Positions 33,719 through 42,281 of a stretch of DNA of 45,413 nt are shown in pieces; within the stretch, counting starts at the first letter, position 1; the number at the start of each line of letters is the position of its first letter. Made by a program: the position numbers and the translations under genes. Below the pieces are notes generated by a model, which saw only the letters and a program-made list of their open reading frames with translations, ran no database searches and was not told the origin of the DNA. This stretch comes from Deltaproteobacteria bacterium RIFCSPLOWO2_12_FULL_60_19 (lineage in GTDB: Bacteria > Desulfobacterota > Binatia > UBA9968), in contig MGSS01000005.1 in NCBI GenBank assembly GCA_001798595.1, forward strand, positions 1 to 45,413. Direction: 5' to 3'.

Positions 33719-35527
33719 TCATGGTCGTCGAGACATTTCCTCTATGAGATGCCGGTATCGTTCTCTGATCACGTGGCGGCGGAGCTTGAGCGTGGGCGTC
33801 AACTCTCCCTTTTCCACGGTAAACTCGCGGGGCACGATGCGGAAGCGTCTGACCGCTTCGAATGCGGCAAGCTCCCGGTTGGCGCGACGGATGCTCTCCT
33901 GGATGAGCGCGTTGATCCGGGGATGCGACACTGCGTCCGTCGCGGCGACCAACTCGATACCCTCGCGCGCGGCCCATTCGGCGACCCGTTCCTGGTTGAG
34001 CGTAACCAGGGCCATCAGATGCCGCTGCCCGTCGCCGATCACCATCGCCTGAAGGATCAGCGGGTCGGCCTTGAGCACGCTCTCGATCGCCTGCGGGGGG
34101 ACGTTTTTCCCGCCCGAGGTGACGATGATATCTTTCTTGCGGTCGGTGATGCGGAGAAAGCCGTCGTCGTCGATCTCGCCGATATCCCCGGTGTGAAGCC
34201 AGCCTTCCGCGCTGAGAATTTCCCGCGTGGCCGCCGGATCGCGATAGTACTCCTTTAAGACGTTCGGCCCGCGCAGCAGCACCTCTCCGTCCTGGGCGAT
34301 CCGGCACTCAACTCCGGGAAGCGGCGGGCCTACGGTGCCGCGCTTGTGCCGTTCGACCCGGTTCACATGAGACACGGTGGCGCACTCGGTCAGCCCGTAG
34401 CCCTCCAGAACCAGAATCCCGAGCCCGTGAAAAAAACCGGCGATCTCGGGCGACAGGGCCGCCCCGCCGGAGATCGCCAGGCGCAATCGCCCTCCGAAAG
34501 CCCGCCGTATGCGGCCAAACACCAATCGTTCCGCCACCCGATACGCGACGCGCAGCGTCAGGGGAAGCGGCTCTTTGCGGTCCAGGCGGCCCAGCCGTCT
34601 CGCCGCGACAAACTGCGCCCAGCGAAAGAGAGCACGGAGCGGAGCGGACGCCGCCTCCGCGCGCAACAGAATTCGCCGGTAGGCATTCTCGTAAACTCTC
34701 GGGACGGAAAAAAGCAGCGTGGGCCGAACGGCGAGCAGATCTCTGGCAACCGTCTCCAACGAGCGGGCGAAGCAGCAGGTAAAACCCTCCGCTACGACCA
34801 GGAAGTGCTCCAAACGGCCGAAGGAATGGGCCAGCGGAAGAAATTGGAGCACGACGTCCCCAGCGCCGCAAGGGATCGCCGCTTCGACGGATTGCAGCAT
34901 GAATAGATAGTGGCCGTGGGTCGTGAGGACCCCCTTGGACTCGCCGGTCGTTCCCGAGGTGTAAATGATCGTGAGATCGTCCTCGGGGCGCAGCGACCGT
35001 GCCGTTTGCTCGAAAATCCCATTGTGCTCCCGGTCGTATTCCCGCCCCATCCGCTGAAGCTCGTTCAGGGAGATCACGGAGATTCCCGCGGGGAGGCCGA
35101 CAAGCGGCGCCGCGCTATCGATCAGAACAATCGTGCGGACCGCGTCAAGAGAAGGTTGAGACCAATCGAGTTTTTTGAGCCGCTCCGGCGAGTCGACACA
35201 CAGGACCGTCGCCCCGGAATGCGCAAGGATATAGGCGACCTGAGAGGCGGTGCTGGAGGGATAGAGTGGAACGGTCAGCGCGCCGGCGCAGATATCCGCC
35301 CAGTCGATCAGGCTCCACTCGACGCGATTCGCCGCCGCGATCGCAACCCGGTCGCCGCGCCGCACGCCCAGCGCGAGCAGGCCCAGCGCGATCTCGCGGA
35401 CCCGCGCAAGCGACTTCTGCCAGCTCAGCTCCTCCCACCGCCCCTCGACGGCGAACCGGTAAAGAGTCCTGCTTCCGTAGCGCTTTGCCTGGGAAAGGAA
35501 CATCTCGGCGAGACTTCGATAGGTCAT
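33719..35527 (-). CDS. Long-chain acyl-CoA synthetase (AMP-forming)
   Basis: This 602-residue ANL-superfamily ligase activates a fatty or other acid to acyl-AMP and then acyl-CoA. The phosphate loop IIYTSGTTGESKGVLTTHGH, the motif GYGLTECATVSHVNR, the hinge region GWLHTGDIGEIDDDGFLRITDRKKDIIVTSGGKNVPP and the C-terminal catalytic Lys (LTPTLKLRR) are all present. Length and order fit FadD15-like long-chain enzymes. It is divergent from coaE with an 81-bp gap; no other beta-oxidation genes are close. Confidence 0.93.
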   Translation of the reverse strand: MTYRSLAEMFLSQAKRYGSRTLYRFAVEGRWEELSWQKSLARVREIALGLLALGVRRGDRVAIAAANRVEWSLIDWADICAGALTVPLYPSSTASQVAYILAHSGATVLCVDSPERLKKLDWSQPSLDAVRTIVLIDSAAPLVGLPAGISVISLNELQRMGREYDREHNGIFEQTARSLRPEDDLTIIYTSGTTGESKGVLTTHGHYLFMLQSVEAAIPCGAGDVVLQFLPLAHSFGRLEHFLVVAEGFTCCFARSLETVARDLLAVRPTLLFSVPRVYENAYRRILLRAEAASAPLRALFRWAQFVAARRLGRLDRKEPLPLTLRVAYRVAERLVFGRIRRAFGGRLRLAISGGAALSPEIAGFFHGLGILVLEGYGLTECATVSHVNRVERHKRGTVGPPLPGVECRIAQDGEVLLRGPNVLKEYYRDPAATREILSAEGWLHTGDIGEIDDDGFLRITDRKKDIIVTSGGKNVPPQAIESVLKADPLILQAMVIGDGQRHLMALVTLNQERVAEWAAREGIELVAATDAVSHPRINALIQESIRRANRELAAFEAVRRFRIVPREFTVEKGELTPTLKLRRHVIRERYRHLIEEMSRRP

Positions 35528-35608
35528 GCAAACTTATTATTAACCCAGCTCCGATGTCGAATAAAGAGCTTTGTTGAAACGGCCGGCTGTTTCTGCCATT
35601 AGTGGGCC

Positions 35609-36211
35609 GTGAAATTGATCGGCTTGACCGGAGGCATCGCGTCCGGAAAGACGACGGTCGCGGCCATGTTGCGGGAGTTGGGAGCGAGCATCATCAACGC
35701 GGACGAGCTGGCGCGCGAGATCGTGCGGCCGGGGCAGGACGCCTGGAAAGAGATCGTCGCGGCGTTCGGAGAGGCGGTGTTGCGCGACGACCGGACGATC
35801 GACCGGCAGAAGCTGCGGAATCTCGCCTTTAAGAACGACCTCTTGCGCAAGCGGCTGGAGTCGATTACCCATCCGCGCATCCGCGCGCTGGCTAAAGTCA
35901 AAGCGGCGCAATTCGCCGCTCAAGGGGCGGAGGTCGTCGTCTACGAAGCGCCGCTGTTCTTCGAGGCCAACGCGCAGGTCTGGATTCGACCGGTGATTTT
36001 GGTCGCCTGCGACGTGGCGGTGCAGCGCCAAAGGCTGCGCGATCGGGACAACCTGACGACGCACGAGATCGACCGCCACCTGGCGGCCCAGATGCCGGCC
36101 GGGGAAAAGCGCAAGCTCGCCGATTTTGTCATCGAGAACAATGGCGACTTAGACGACCTCCGACGGCGAGTGAAAGACGTGTGGGACAAGATAGCAGGCA
36201 GCCAGCAGTGA
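35609..36211 (+). CDS. coaE: Dephospho-CoA kinase
   Basis: This 200-residue P-loop kinase makes CoA from dephospho-CoA, the last step of CoA synthesis. It starts at GTG with MKLIGLTGGIASGKTTVAAML (Walker A GGIASGKT) and continues with ADELAREIVRPGQDAW, the lid with RDNLTTHEIDRHLAAQMP and KRKLADFVIENNGDLDDLRRRV, all standard for CoaE. It stands opposite the acyl-CoA synthetase gene and converges on efp. Confidence 0.95.
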   Translation: MKLIGLTGGIASGKTTVAAMLRELGASIINADELAREIVRPGQDAWKEIVAAFGEAVLRDDRTIDRQKLRNLAFKNDLLRKRLESITHPRIRALAKVKAAQFAAQGAEVVVYEAPLFFEANAQVWIRPVILVACDVAVQRQRLRDRDNLTTHEIDRHLAAQMPAGEKRKLADFVIENNGDLDDLRRRVKDVWDKIAGSQQ

Positions 36212-36244
36212 GCAGCCCTTCTGCCTACTTCAGCCGGAGGCTGA

Positions 36245-36291
36245 TCCGCCTCTGGCGGAGCCTACTGCCTGCCCTGAGCTTTGTCGAAGGG
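36245..36291. repeat. Extragenic palindromes between coaE and efp
   Basis: The coaE-efp gap holds TCCGCC/GGCGGA (36245-36259) and CCCTGAGCTTTGTCGAAGGG (36272-36291). The second belongs to the CCTTCGACAAGCTCAGG family common in environmental bacteria. Both can form hairpins between convergent genes and might act as terminators. Confidence 0.5.
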
Positions 36292-36301
36292 CCTTCCGCC
36301 G

Positions 36302-36865
36302 TTACTTCACCCGTTCCAGATACGCCCCTTCCACCGGGTCCACGCGGACTTTGTCGCCTATCTGAACGAAGGGCGGGACCTGAATCGTCGCGCCGGTTTC
36401 CAGTTTGGCCGGTTTGTACGACGCGCTGGCCGTGGCCCCCTTGCGCGACGGCTCGGTGTCCACCACCTCAAGATCGACGGTCGACGGCGGGCTGATCCCC
36501 ACGGGCCGCCCATCGAATAGCTCGATCTCCACGACGTGATCGGGCAGCAGATAGTTCAAAATCTCGCCGATCTCCTCGGCCGGCAGAGAGATCTGCTCGT
36601 AGTTTTTGGTATCCATGAAGGTGTACATGTCCCCTTCGTGATAAAGATACTGCATCGCGCGCGTCTCCAGGCTCGCCCGCTCGAGCCGGTCTTCGGAGCG
36701 GAACTTTTTTTCCGTGCCGACTCCGGTCTTGAGATTCTTCATCTTGGTCTGCATGAAGCCGCGCTTGTTGCCCGGCGTCAGGTGATGAATGGTGCTGACC
36801 CGATAGAGATCCCCCTCGTAAAGGATGATCATTCCCGGTCTCAGTTGCGTCGCTTGAATCAACAT
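36302..36865 (-). CDS. efp: Translation elongation factor P
   Basis: This 187-residue three-domain factor relieves ribosome stalling at proline runs. It has the KOW-like N-domain (QATQLRPGMIILYEGDLYRVSTIHHLTPGNKRGF), then KMKNLKTGVGTEKKFRSEDRLERA and the C-terminal YKPAKLETGATIQVPPFVQIGDKVRVD. The loop tip reads P-G-N-K-R-G, so by alignment Asn33 stands where E. coli EF-P has the modified Lys34, with Lys and Arg next. The gene is monocistronic, close to gdh. Confidence 0.94.
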   Translation of the reverse strand: MLIQATQLRPGMIILYEGDLYRVSTIHHLTPGNKRGFMQTKMKNLKTGVGTEKKFRSEDRLERASLETRAMQYLYHEGDMYTFMDTKNYEQISLPAEEIGEILNYLLPDHVVEIELFDGRPVGISPPSTVDLEVVDTEPSRKGATASASYKPAKLETGATIQVPPFVQIGDKVRVDPVEGAYLERVK

Positions 36866-36916
36866 TTGCTACGTTTCTCCTCCAGTCAAAGTTATTCCGT
36901 CTAGTTGCACGGACCG

Positions 36917-38176
36917 TTACGCGTACAGACCGCGCCAAAGCATAGCTCGCGCGACGCGACTGATTCCCAGCATCAGCGCCGCCATGCGCATATCCACTTT
37001 TTCTTTTCGGCTCAGCCCCAGCACCTCGTGAAACGCGCGGGTCAAAATCGCCCTGAGCTTGTTGTTGACATCCTCCTCGGTCCAGAAAAAGTTCTGCAAG
37101 TCCTGCACCCACTCGAAATACGAAACGATGACGCCGCCGGCGTTGGCTAGAATATCGGGGATGACAAAGACCTCTTTTTGCCTCAGTATCGCATCGGCCT
37201 CCGGTGTGGTCGGCCCGTTGGCGCCCTCGGCCATGATCCGGCATTGTGTCCTGCCGGCGTTCTCGCCGGTGATCTGCATCTCGTTGGCCGCCGGAATCAG
37301 GATATCGCATGGCAGCTCCAACAGCGATTGGCCCGCTATCTTGTCCGCGTTGGGAAAACCCTCCAACTCTCCGTTCTTTTCCTTGTAGGCAATCACCTCA
37401 TCCAAAGCCAGCCCGTTGTCCCGGCATAGCGCGGCGGAGCTGTCGCTTACGGCCGCGATCTTGACGCCCAGGCGGGCCAGTTCCTGGGCCGCGATCAAGC
37501 CCACATTGCCGAAGCCCTGCACGACGGCGGTGGATTTCTCCAAAGCCAAGCCCAGATGTTTCGCCGCTTCGACGATCGTGTACACGACGCCTCTACCAGT
37601 CGCTTCGCGCCGGCCCAGCGTGCCGCCGATGGCGACCGGCTTTCCCGTCACCACGCCGGGCACGGCGAAGCCGCGGTGCTGGCTGTACGTGTCCATGATC
37701 CACGCCATCACCTGCTCGTTGGTGCCCATGTCGGGCGCGGGGACATCGACGTCGGGTCCGATGAAATTCAAAATCTCCGCCGTGTACCTTCGCGTCATGT
37801 CTTGAAGCTCTCGGCGGGAGAGTTTTTTCGGATCGCAGGCGATGCCGCCCTTTCCTCCCCCCAGCGGCAGGCCGGCGAGAGAGCACTTCCAGGTCATCCA
37901 CATCGCCAGGGCCGAGACCTCTCCCAGGTTGACATCGGGATGGTAACGAATGCCCCCTTTGAAAGGCCCCAGCACGTCGTTGTGCTGGACGCGGTAGCCG
38001 GTGAAGACGTGAACGCTGCCGTCATCCATGCGCGCCGGCACGCTCACGATCAACGCGCGGTCGGGTCTTTTCAGCCGCGCGGCCACGTTCTTATCGAGAT
38101 CGAGTCTCTCCGCGGCGGCTTCGAACTGTTTCACCGCCATCTCGCTCGCCGGGCTGCGCCACTCAACCGTCGCCAT
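36917..38176 (-). CDS. Glu/Leu/Phe/Val family dehydrogenase, probable glutamate dehydrogenase
   Basis: This 419-residue NAD(P) enzyme interconverts glutamate and 2-oxoglutarate plus ammonia. The substrate loop GGIRYHPDVNLGEVSALAMWMTWKCSLAGLPLGGGKGGIACDPKKLS carries the catalytic lysines, and PAPDMGTNEQVMAWIMD provides the catalytic Asp. The Rossmann stretch AVVQGFGNVGLIAAQELARLGVKI follows. Length and motifs fit hexameric GdhA/RocG-type enzymes. An AT-rich inverted repeat precedes the gene. Confidence 0.94.
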   Translation of the reverse strand: MATVEWRSPASEMAVKQFEAAAERLDLDKNVAARLKRPDRALIVSVPARMDDGSVHVFTGYRVQHNDVLGPFKGGIRYHPDVNLGEVSALAMWMTWKCSLAGLPLGGGKGGIACDPKKLSRRELQDMTRRYTAEILNFIGPDVDVPAPDMGTNEQVMAWIMDTYSQHRGFAVPGVVTGKPVAIGGTLGRREATGRGVVYTIVEAAKHLGLALEKSTAVVQGFGNVGLIAAQELARLGVKIAAVSDSSAALCRDNGLALDEVIAYKEKNGELEGFPNADKIAGQSLLELPCDILIPAANEMQITGENAGRTQCRIMAEGANGPTTPEADAILRQKEVFVIPDILANAGGVIVSYFEWVQDLQNFFWTEEDVNNKLRAILTRAFHEVLGLSRKEKVDMRMAALMLGISRVARAMLWRGLYA

Positions 38177-38202
38177 AAAACCTCCTAACCTAACCCTGCC
38201 CC

Positions 38203-38274
38203 ATTTTCGATTTTAGATTGCCGATTTTCGATTAGGCTTTTTAATCCAAAATCTAAAATCGAAAATCTAAAATT
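38203..38274. repeat. AT-rich inverted repeat (AAAATCTAAAATCGAAAATC type)
   Basis: TTTTCGATTTTAGATTG (38204-38220) and CGATTTTCGATTAGG face ATCCAAAATCTAAAATCGAA-type copies at 38243-38273. They make a long imperfect hairpin between the gdh and HIT genes. It shares its word family with 15291-15344, so it is a dispersed repeat of this genome. Confidence 0.65.
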
Positions 38275-38280
38275 CCTCCG

Positions 38281-38625
38281 TCATCCCGGCGGCCACGAAA
38301 AAGCCCGCCCGCCGAGAAGATGAAAATGGAGATGAAAGACGCTCTGCCCCGCGCCCGCCCCGCAATTGACCGCGACGCGGAAACCGCTCTTGGCGATCCC
38401 ATGCTCCTCGGCCAATCGATTGGCGACGCCGAACACCTCCCCGATCAGCTTGTGATCTTCGACCGTCGCGTCGAGGAGCGTGGCGATATGCTTGCGCGGG
38501 ACGATCAGGATATGGACCGGCGCTTTGGGACTGACGTCTTTGAAGGCAACGACGTTGTCGTTTCGATACACGATGTCGCCCTTAATCTTGCCTTCGATAA
38601 TCCCGCAGAACAGACAGTCGTCCAA
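38281..38625 (-). CDS. HIT family nucleotide-binding protein (HINT-like)
   Basis: This 114-residue protein has the start CLFCGIIEGKIKGDIVYRNDNVVAFKDVSPKAPVHILIVPRKHI and the histidine triad HLHFHLLGGR with catalytic central His. HINT proteins hydrolyse adenosine phosphoramidates. The start is TTG at 38625, supported by GGAGG seven bases upstream. It heads a run of leftward genes ending at gdh; the two Rieske genes lie upstream of it. Confidence 0.93.
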   Translation of the reverse strand: MDDCLFCGIIEGKIKGDIVYRNDNVVAFKDVSPKAPVHILIVPRKHIATLLDATVEDHKLIGEVFGVANRLAEEHGIAKSGFRVAVNCGAGAGQSVFHLHFHLLGGRAFSWPPG

Positions 38626-38679
38626 TTTTGGGCCTCCTTCCCGTCTATCTTCTATCCTCCATCTTCCATCCTCGATTCT

Positions 38680-39072
38680 TTATCCGCCATCCTCCGCCTC
38701 CGGCGGACAGAAGGCGCGCACCTCGCCGCCGGCGATCTCCAGCGGGACGCTCTGCAAAAACGCGCCGAAACAGGGGCCCCAAACGCACTCTCCGGTTGTC
38801 GGCTCGTAGGTCGCGCCGTGATTAGCGCAGATGAGATAACGCCCGTCTTCGGTAAAAAACTCGTTGTCCACCCAGTCCAGCGACAGCGCGATGTGCCGGC
38901 AGCGATTGACGTAAGCTCGCAATCGCCCCTCGTAATTGACTAACAGAGCCTCCACCGTATTTCCATTGCATTTGAGCAGAAACTTTTTCGTCCTCCCGGG
39001 CGGAAGCTCATCGGCGCGCGCGACCAGTTTGCCCCGCCGGCGCCGTTTTTTGGCGGCCTTTTTAGCGCTCAT
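38680..39072 (-). CDS. Rieske-type [2Fe-2S] protein, copy 1
   Basis: This 130-residue protein has a very basic N-terminus (AKKAAKKRRRRGK) and a Rieske domain. The ligand pairs are C-R-H in VNRCRHIALSLDW and C-A-N-H in LICANHGATYEPTTGECVWGPC. These small ferredoxin-like Rieske proteins transfer electrons in the cytoplasm to oxygenases or unknown partners. It overlaps no gene, but begins 3 bp after the stop of copy 2, so the two are co-expressed. Confidence 0.9.
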   Translation of the reverse strand: MSAKKAAKKRRRRGKLVARADELPPGRTKKFLLKCNGNTVEALLVNYEGRLRAYVNRCRHIALSLDWVDNEFFTEDGRYLICANHGATYEPTTGECVWGPCFGAFLQSVPLEIAGGEVRAFCPPEAEDGG

Positions 39073-39075
39073 CCA

Positions 39076-39555
39076 TCACTCTGCTAAATGCGAGAGATCG
39101 CCCGACGGGCAGCCGACGATCACCTCGCCGCGATCCACGCGGACCGGCAGCGCGTAGAGCGACAACCCCTTGCAGGGTCCTTCGACGCAAAGCCCGGAGC
39201 CGGGCTCGTAGAGCGCTCCGTGTGTCAGGCAGACCAGATGGCGGCCGTCCTCGGTGAAAAACTGGTAGCGGACAAAATCGAGCGGCGTCTCCATGTGGCG
39301 GCAGCGATTGACGTAGGCCTGAAAGCTCCCCTGGTAATTGACGAGAAAGGCGTCCAGGCGGTATTTTTGGCAAATCAACCGGAATTTTTTCACCGAGCCC
39401 GGCGCCAGCTCCCCCACCCGCGCGATCACCCTTCCTCCCGTCCGGCTCTCCCGCTCCATCCGCGCCTTATCCCGCAGGAAGATAATCCTGCGGATAGCGA
39501 GCGCGACAAGGTAGACGGCAAGAAAAAACAGCGAAAAATAAATGGTCAACCGCAT
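39076..39555 (-). CDS. Rieske-type [2Fe-2S] protein with N-terminal membrane helix, copy 2
   Basis: This 159-residue paralogue of the next gene has an N-terminal transmembrane helix (IYFSLFFLAVYLVALAIRRIIFL) and a Rieske domain with VNRCRHMETPLDF and LVCLTHGALYEPGSGLCVEGPC. The shared pattern C-x-H/C-x2-H and the same flanking words (RYQFFTEDGRHL against NEFFTEDGRYL) prove duplication. One membrane-bound and one soluble form next to each other suggest an electron relay to a membrane partner; no oxygenase gene is near. Confidence 0.9.
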   Translation of the reverse strand: MRLTIYFSLFFLAVYLVALAIRRIIFLRDKARMERESRTGGRVIARVGELAPGSVKKFRLICQKYRLDAFLVNYQGSFQAYVNRCRHMETPLDFVRYQFFTEDGRHLVCLTHGALYEPGSGLCVEGPCKGLSLYALPVRVDRGEVIVGCPSGDLSHLAE

Positions 39556-39600
39556 AACCGACTAACCTGGAAGAAGATCGAAGAGAGAGAACCGGCGAAC

Positions 39601-39930
39601 TTACTTCGTCTCTTTCTCAATAGATTTGCGGATCTGCTTTACGTTCTCCGCGCTCTGGCTTCCCTTGAGCCCCATCACCTGCATCAGCTCGCTGGTCATC
39701 TCCGCCGTCACCTGGTCCTGAATGCTGCCCTTGCCGTCCGGATCGGCCTTGAGGAAGACCAGTATCTTTTCCTTCGCCACGCCGGCCTCAGCCAGGCCGT
39801 CCAGGAACTCCCCGTACCCGACGCGCCCGCGCAGCTCCTCCACGCGCGCGAGCAGCTTTTTGCAATCGCCGCACGCGCTCGCCCAGAAGCCGCTCCGCTC
39901 GCCGCAGTAAACACAACGCCCTCGGGTCAT
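39601..39930 (-). CDS. Small zinc-ribbon-like hypothetical protein (109 aa)
   Basis: The start MTRGRCVYCGERSGFWASACGDCKKLLARVEEL has two C-x-x-C pairs, a likely zinc ribbon or knuckle. The rest is helical and acidic (YGEFLDGLAEAGVAKEKILVFLKADPDGKGSIQDQVTAEM). I use the ATG at 39930, giving a 4-bp overlap with the CysQ-like gene; the longer frame is a shadow of that gene. Function unknown; coupling suggests expression with the phosphatase. Confidence 0.7.
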   Translation of the reverse strand: MTRGRCVYCGERSGFWASACGDCKKLLARVEELRGRVGYGEFLDGLAEAGVAKEKILVFLKADPDGKGSIQDQVTAEMTSELMQVMGLKGSQSAENVKQIRKSIEKETK

Positions 39931-40748
39931 CGCGGCGGCTCCGGTTCGAGCTTCCCGGCCAGCGCCTTCGTCAGCATCGCGTGCAGGCTCCGAGCCAGAG
40001 GCGGATTGGCGGCGACCATGCCGCGGCAGAAAGTATCCCGCCGGTTGAACGTCAATCTCTCCCCTTCGCCGTCGATCACGATGCCGCCCGCCTGTTCGAC
40101 GATCGCCACGCCGGCGCACACGTCCCATTCGCGCAGCGAGCGAAACGTCAGCGTGCCGTTCCCCTCTCCGCCGGCGACCAGGGCGAGACGGAAGGCGATG
40201 CTGCCGATCGGCTGGACGCGGCACAGATCGGCAAACGGCTGAAATCTCTTGCGCGGCTCGGAGCGGCTCACCAGGAGCGCCGCCCCTGCCACCTCCGCGC
40301 GTTGAGATACGCGGATCGGCTGCCCGTTCAGCGTGGCCCCGAGACCGGCCGCGGCCTTGTAGAACTTCTCCTGCGCGGGATTATAAACCACGCCGAGCAC
40401 GGGCCGGCTGTCGATCGCCAGACCGATCGACACGGCGAACTGCGGAATCCCTTCGATGAACTCCTTGGTCCCGTCGATCGGATCGATCACCCAGACGCGC
40501 GAGGCGCTCAGCCGCTTGAGATCGTCCTTGCTCTCCTCCGACAGCCACGCGTCGTGGGGAAAGCGCCCTTGGATGATCTCCTGAATCTTGTGATTGGCGG
40601 CGAAGTCCGCCGCGGTGACGGGATTGCCCTTGCTCTTCTCTTCGATGTGATACTCCTTGCCGAACATCGCCATGATGGTCGAGCCGGCTTCTCTGGCCGC
40701 CCGCTCCGCGGTTGCAAGTTCTTCGGATAGATCACTCTGCATGCTCAC
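39927..40748 (-). CDS. Inositol monophosphatase family / 3'(2'),5'-bisphosphate nucleotidase (CysQ-like)
   Basis: The Mg-dependent, lithium-sensitive phosphatase fold is clear: AREAGSTIMAMFGK near the start, WLSEESKDD, the motif DPIDGTKEFIEGIPQFAVSIGL and the second motif EWDVCAGVAIVEQAGG. In CysQ this removes PAP formed in sulfate assimilation; histidinol-phosphate or inositol phosphatases are alternatives. I choose GTG at 40748, eight bases after AAAGGA; ATG at 40742 is almost equal. The longer upstream frame is unlikely. Confidence 0.88.
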   Translation of the reverse strand: MSMQSDLSEELATAERAAREAGSTIMAMFGKEYHIEEKSKGNPVTAADFAANHKIQEIIQGRFPHDAWLSEESKDDLKRLSASRVWVIDPIDGTKEFIEGIPQFAVSIGLAIDSRPVLGVVYNPAQEKFYKAAAGLGATLNGQPIRVSQRAEVAGAALLVSRSEPRKRFQPFADLCRVQPIGSIAFRLALVAGGEGNGTLTFRSLREWDVCAGVAIVEQAGGIVIDGEGERLTFNRRDTFCRGMVAANPPLARSLHAMLTKALAGKLEPEPPR

Positions 40749-40829
40749 GCCATATATCCTTTCTTCAAACCACGAGGGCCGGTTGAGCCCGTAACGCTGC
40801 CGGGAAGTGCCGCCCAAGAAAAGCTGACT

Positions 40830-41420
40830 TCACTCGGAAAGAGCTTCCACGCCGCCGATCTTCGCCGCGCCCGCCTGCACCATCTCCGCCACCGCGCGCT
40901 CGGCGTCGCCCGGCTTGAGATTAACACCGCGCGACGCGTCTTCCAGCAAAACAACTTGAAAGCCGTGTTTGACGCCGTCCAAAACCGTGTGCTTCACGCA
41001 GTAATCCGTCGCCAACCCGCCGACATAAATCCGCTCGACGCGCAAGCGTCGCAAAAGATCGGCCAGCTCGATGCCGCGGTCGTCCCTTCCATCGAATCCG
41101 GAGTAGCCCTCTTCGTCGGGCGACATCCCGGCGGAGACGACGACCGCGTCGGAGGGCAACCGCAGATCTGCGCGGAACTCGGCCCCCTTGCTCCCCTGAA
41201 TGCAATGCGGCGGCCACAGGCCGCCGAAGGCCTTGAAGTGGCGCGTCTTTACCGGGTGCCAGTCGCGCGTGGCGAGAATCGGAAGCTTCCGCCGTCGAAA
41301 CTTTTCGATGTAGCGGTTAAGCGCCGGAACGACCTGATCCCCGTCGGCTACCGCGAGCGCGCCGCCCGGACAGAAGTCGTTCTGGACATCGATGATCAAC
41401 AGGGCATCTTTGCCTTTCAT
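40830..41420 (-). CDS. pncA: Nicotinamidase (isochorismatase fold)
   Basis: This 196-residue enzyme converts nicotinamide to nicotinate in NAD salvage. The catalytic Asp lies in LIIDVQNDFCPGGALAV, metal ligands in ATRDWHPVKTRHF, and the catalytic Cys in GLATDYCVKHTVLDG. The length and HCIQGSKGAEFRADL stretch fit PncA rather than a generic isochorismatase. It is followed by the CysQ-like gene after an 81-bp gap and is divergent from the HAD gene. Confidence 0.93.
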   Translation of the reverse strand: MKGKDALLIIDVQNDFCPGGALAVADGDQVVPALNRYIEKFRRRKLPILATRDWHPVKTRHFKAFGGLWPPHCIQGSKGAEFRADLRLPSDAVVVSAGMSPDEEGYSGFDGRDDRGIELADLLRRLRVERIYVGGLATDYCVKHTVLDGVKHGFQVVLLEDASRGVNLKPGDAERAVAEMVQAGAAKIGGVEALSE

Positions 41421-41472
41421 CAGCGTTCATTATAATGGAAGATAGGATGGTTTCAACAAAGACGTTTGCGAC

Positions 41473-42180
41473 ATGCCTTTCAAAGTAATTTTTTTCGACG
41501 CCGCCGGGACGCTGATGAAAACCGTTCGTCCGGTCGGAGAGAGCTACGCCCTCTTTGCGCGAAAGCATGGGATGGAGGCGCCGGCGGAAGAGATCGCAGC
41601 GCGATTTCGCGCCTGCTTTTCCTCGGCCCCGCCGCTGGCGTTTGCCGGCGCGCGGCCCGAAGAGCTTTCATCCCTTGAGCGAGCTTGGTGGAAGGAATTG
41701 GTGCGCCGGGTATTCGAGCCGTATGGGACCTTTGCCCGCTTTGATGATTACTTCGCGGAACTCTTCGATTACTTCAGCCGGCCCGACTCCTGGCGCCTCT
41801 ATCCGGAAATATTAGAAACGCTCGCCGCATTGAAAGAGCGCGGGTTGACACTGGCGGTGATTTCGAATTTCGATTCGCGCCTGTTCACTATTCTCGAAGG
41901 ACTCGGAGTGGCGGCCAATTTCGATTCCATCGTCATCTCCAGCCACGCCGGATACGCCAAGCCCGCGCCGGAAATTTTTCACCGGGCGTTGGCTTTGCAT
42001 GACGTAAAAGCCGAAGAGGCCCTCCACGTTGGCGACAGCCCGGACAAAGACGCCGCCGGCGCAAGCGGCGCGGGACTTTCCGGCGTCCTGCTGGATCGCG
42101 GCGGGAAGATCGCTGCGAACTCTTTTCCGCGCGTCCGCACGCTCACCGATTTGTTGCCGTTGATCGATCACCGGGGTTGA
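41473..42180 (+). CDS. HAD-superfamily hydrolase, HDHD3/REG-2-like
   Basis: This 235-residue protein has motif I VIFFDAAGTLMKT, motif II LAVISNFDSR, the conserved Lys in HAGYAKPAPEIF and motif III HVGDSPDKDAAGA. The second Asp of motif I (DxD) is Ala, as in the HDHD3-like branch, so phosphatase activity may be low or specialised. Substrate unknown. It stands alone, divergent from pncA and followed by a three-stem palindromic repeat. Confidence 0.88.
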   Translation: MPFKVIFFDAAGTLMKTVRPVGESYALFARKHGMEAPAEEIAARFRACFSSAPPLAFAGARPEELSSLERAWWKELVRRVFEPYGTFARFDDYFAELFDYFSRPDSWRLYPEILETLAALKERGLTLAVISNFDSRLFTILEGLGVAANFDSIVISSHAGYAKPAPEIFHRALALHDVKAEEALHVGDSPDKDAAGASGAGLSGVLLDRGGKIAANSFPRVRTLTDLLPLIDHRG

Positions 42181-42186
42181 AAATCT

Positions 42187-42244
42187 GTAGGGGCGACCCC
42201 CTGTGGTCGCCTAAACCCGGGCAGGCACAGGGGCCTGCCCCTAC
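42187..42244. repeat. Three-stem palindromic element (GTAGGGGCGACC type)
   Basis: Outer stem GTAGGGGC/GCCCCTAC (42187-42194 with 42237-42244) encloses two inner hairpins, GCGACC/GGTCGC and GGCAGG/CCTGCC, giving a small cloverleaf. It shares its first 12 bases with the palindrome at 30498-30525. Lying between convergent genes, it may act as a terminator or be a REP-like element. Confidence 0.65.
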
Positions 42245-42281
42245 AAGGACGCGTCGTTCAAATCAAATTAGACACCACCCA

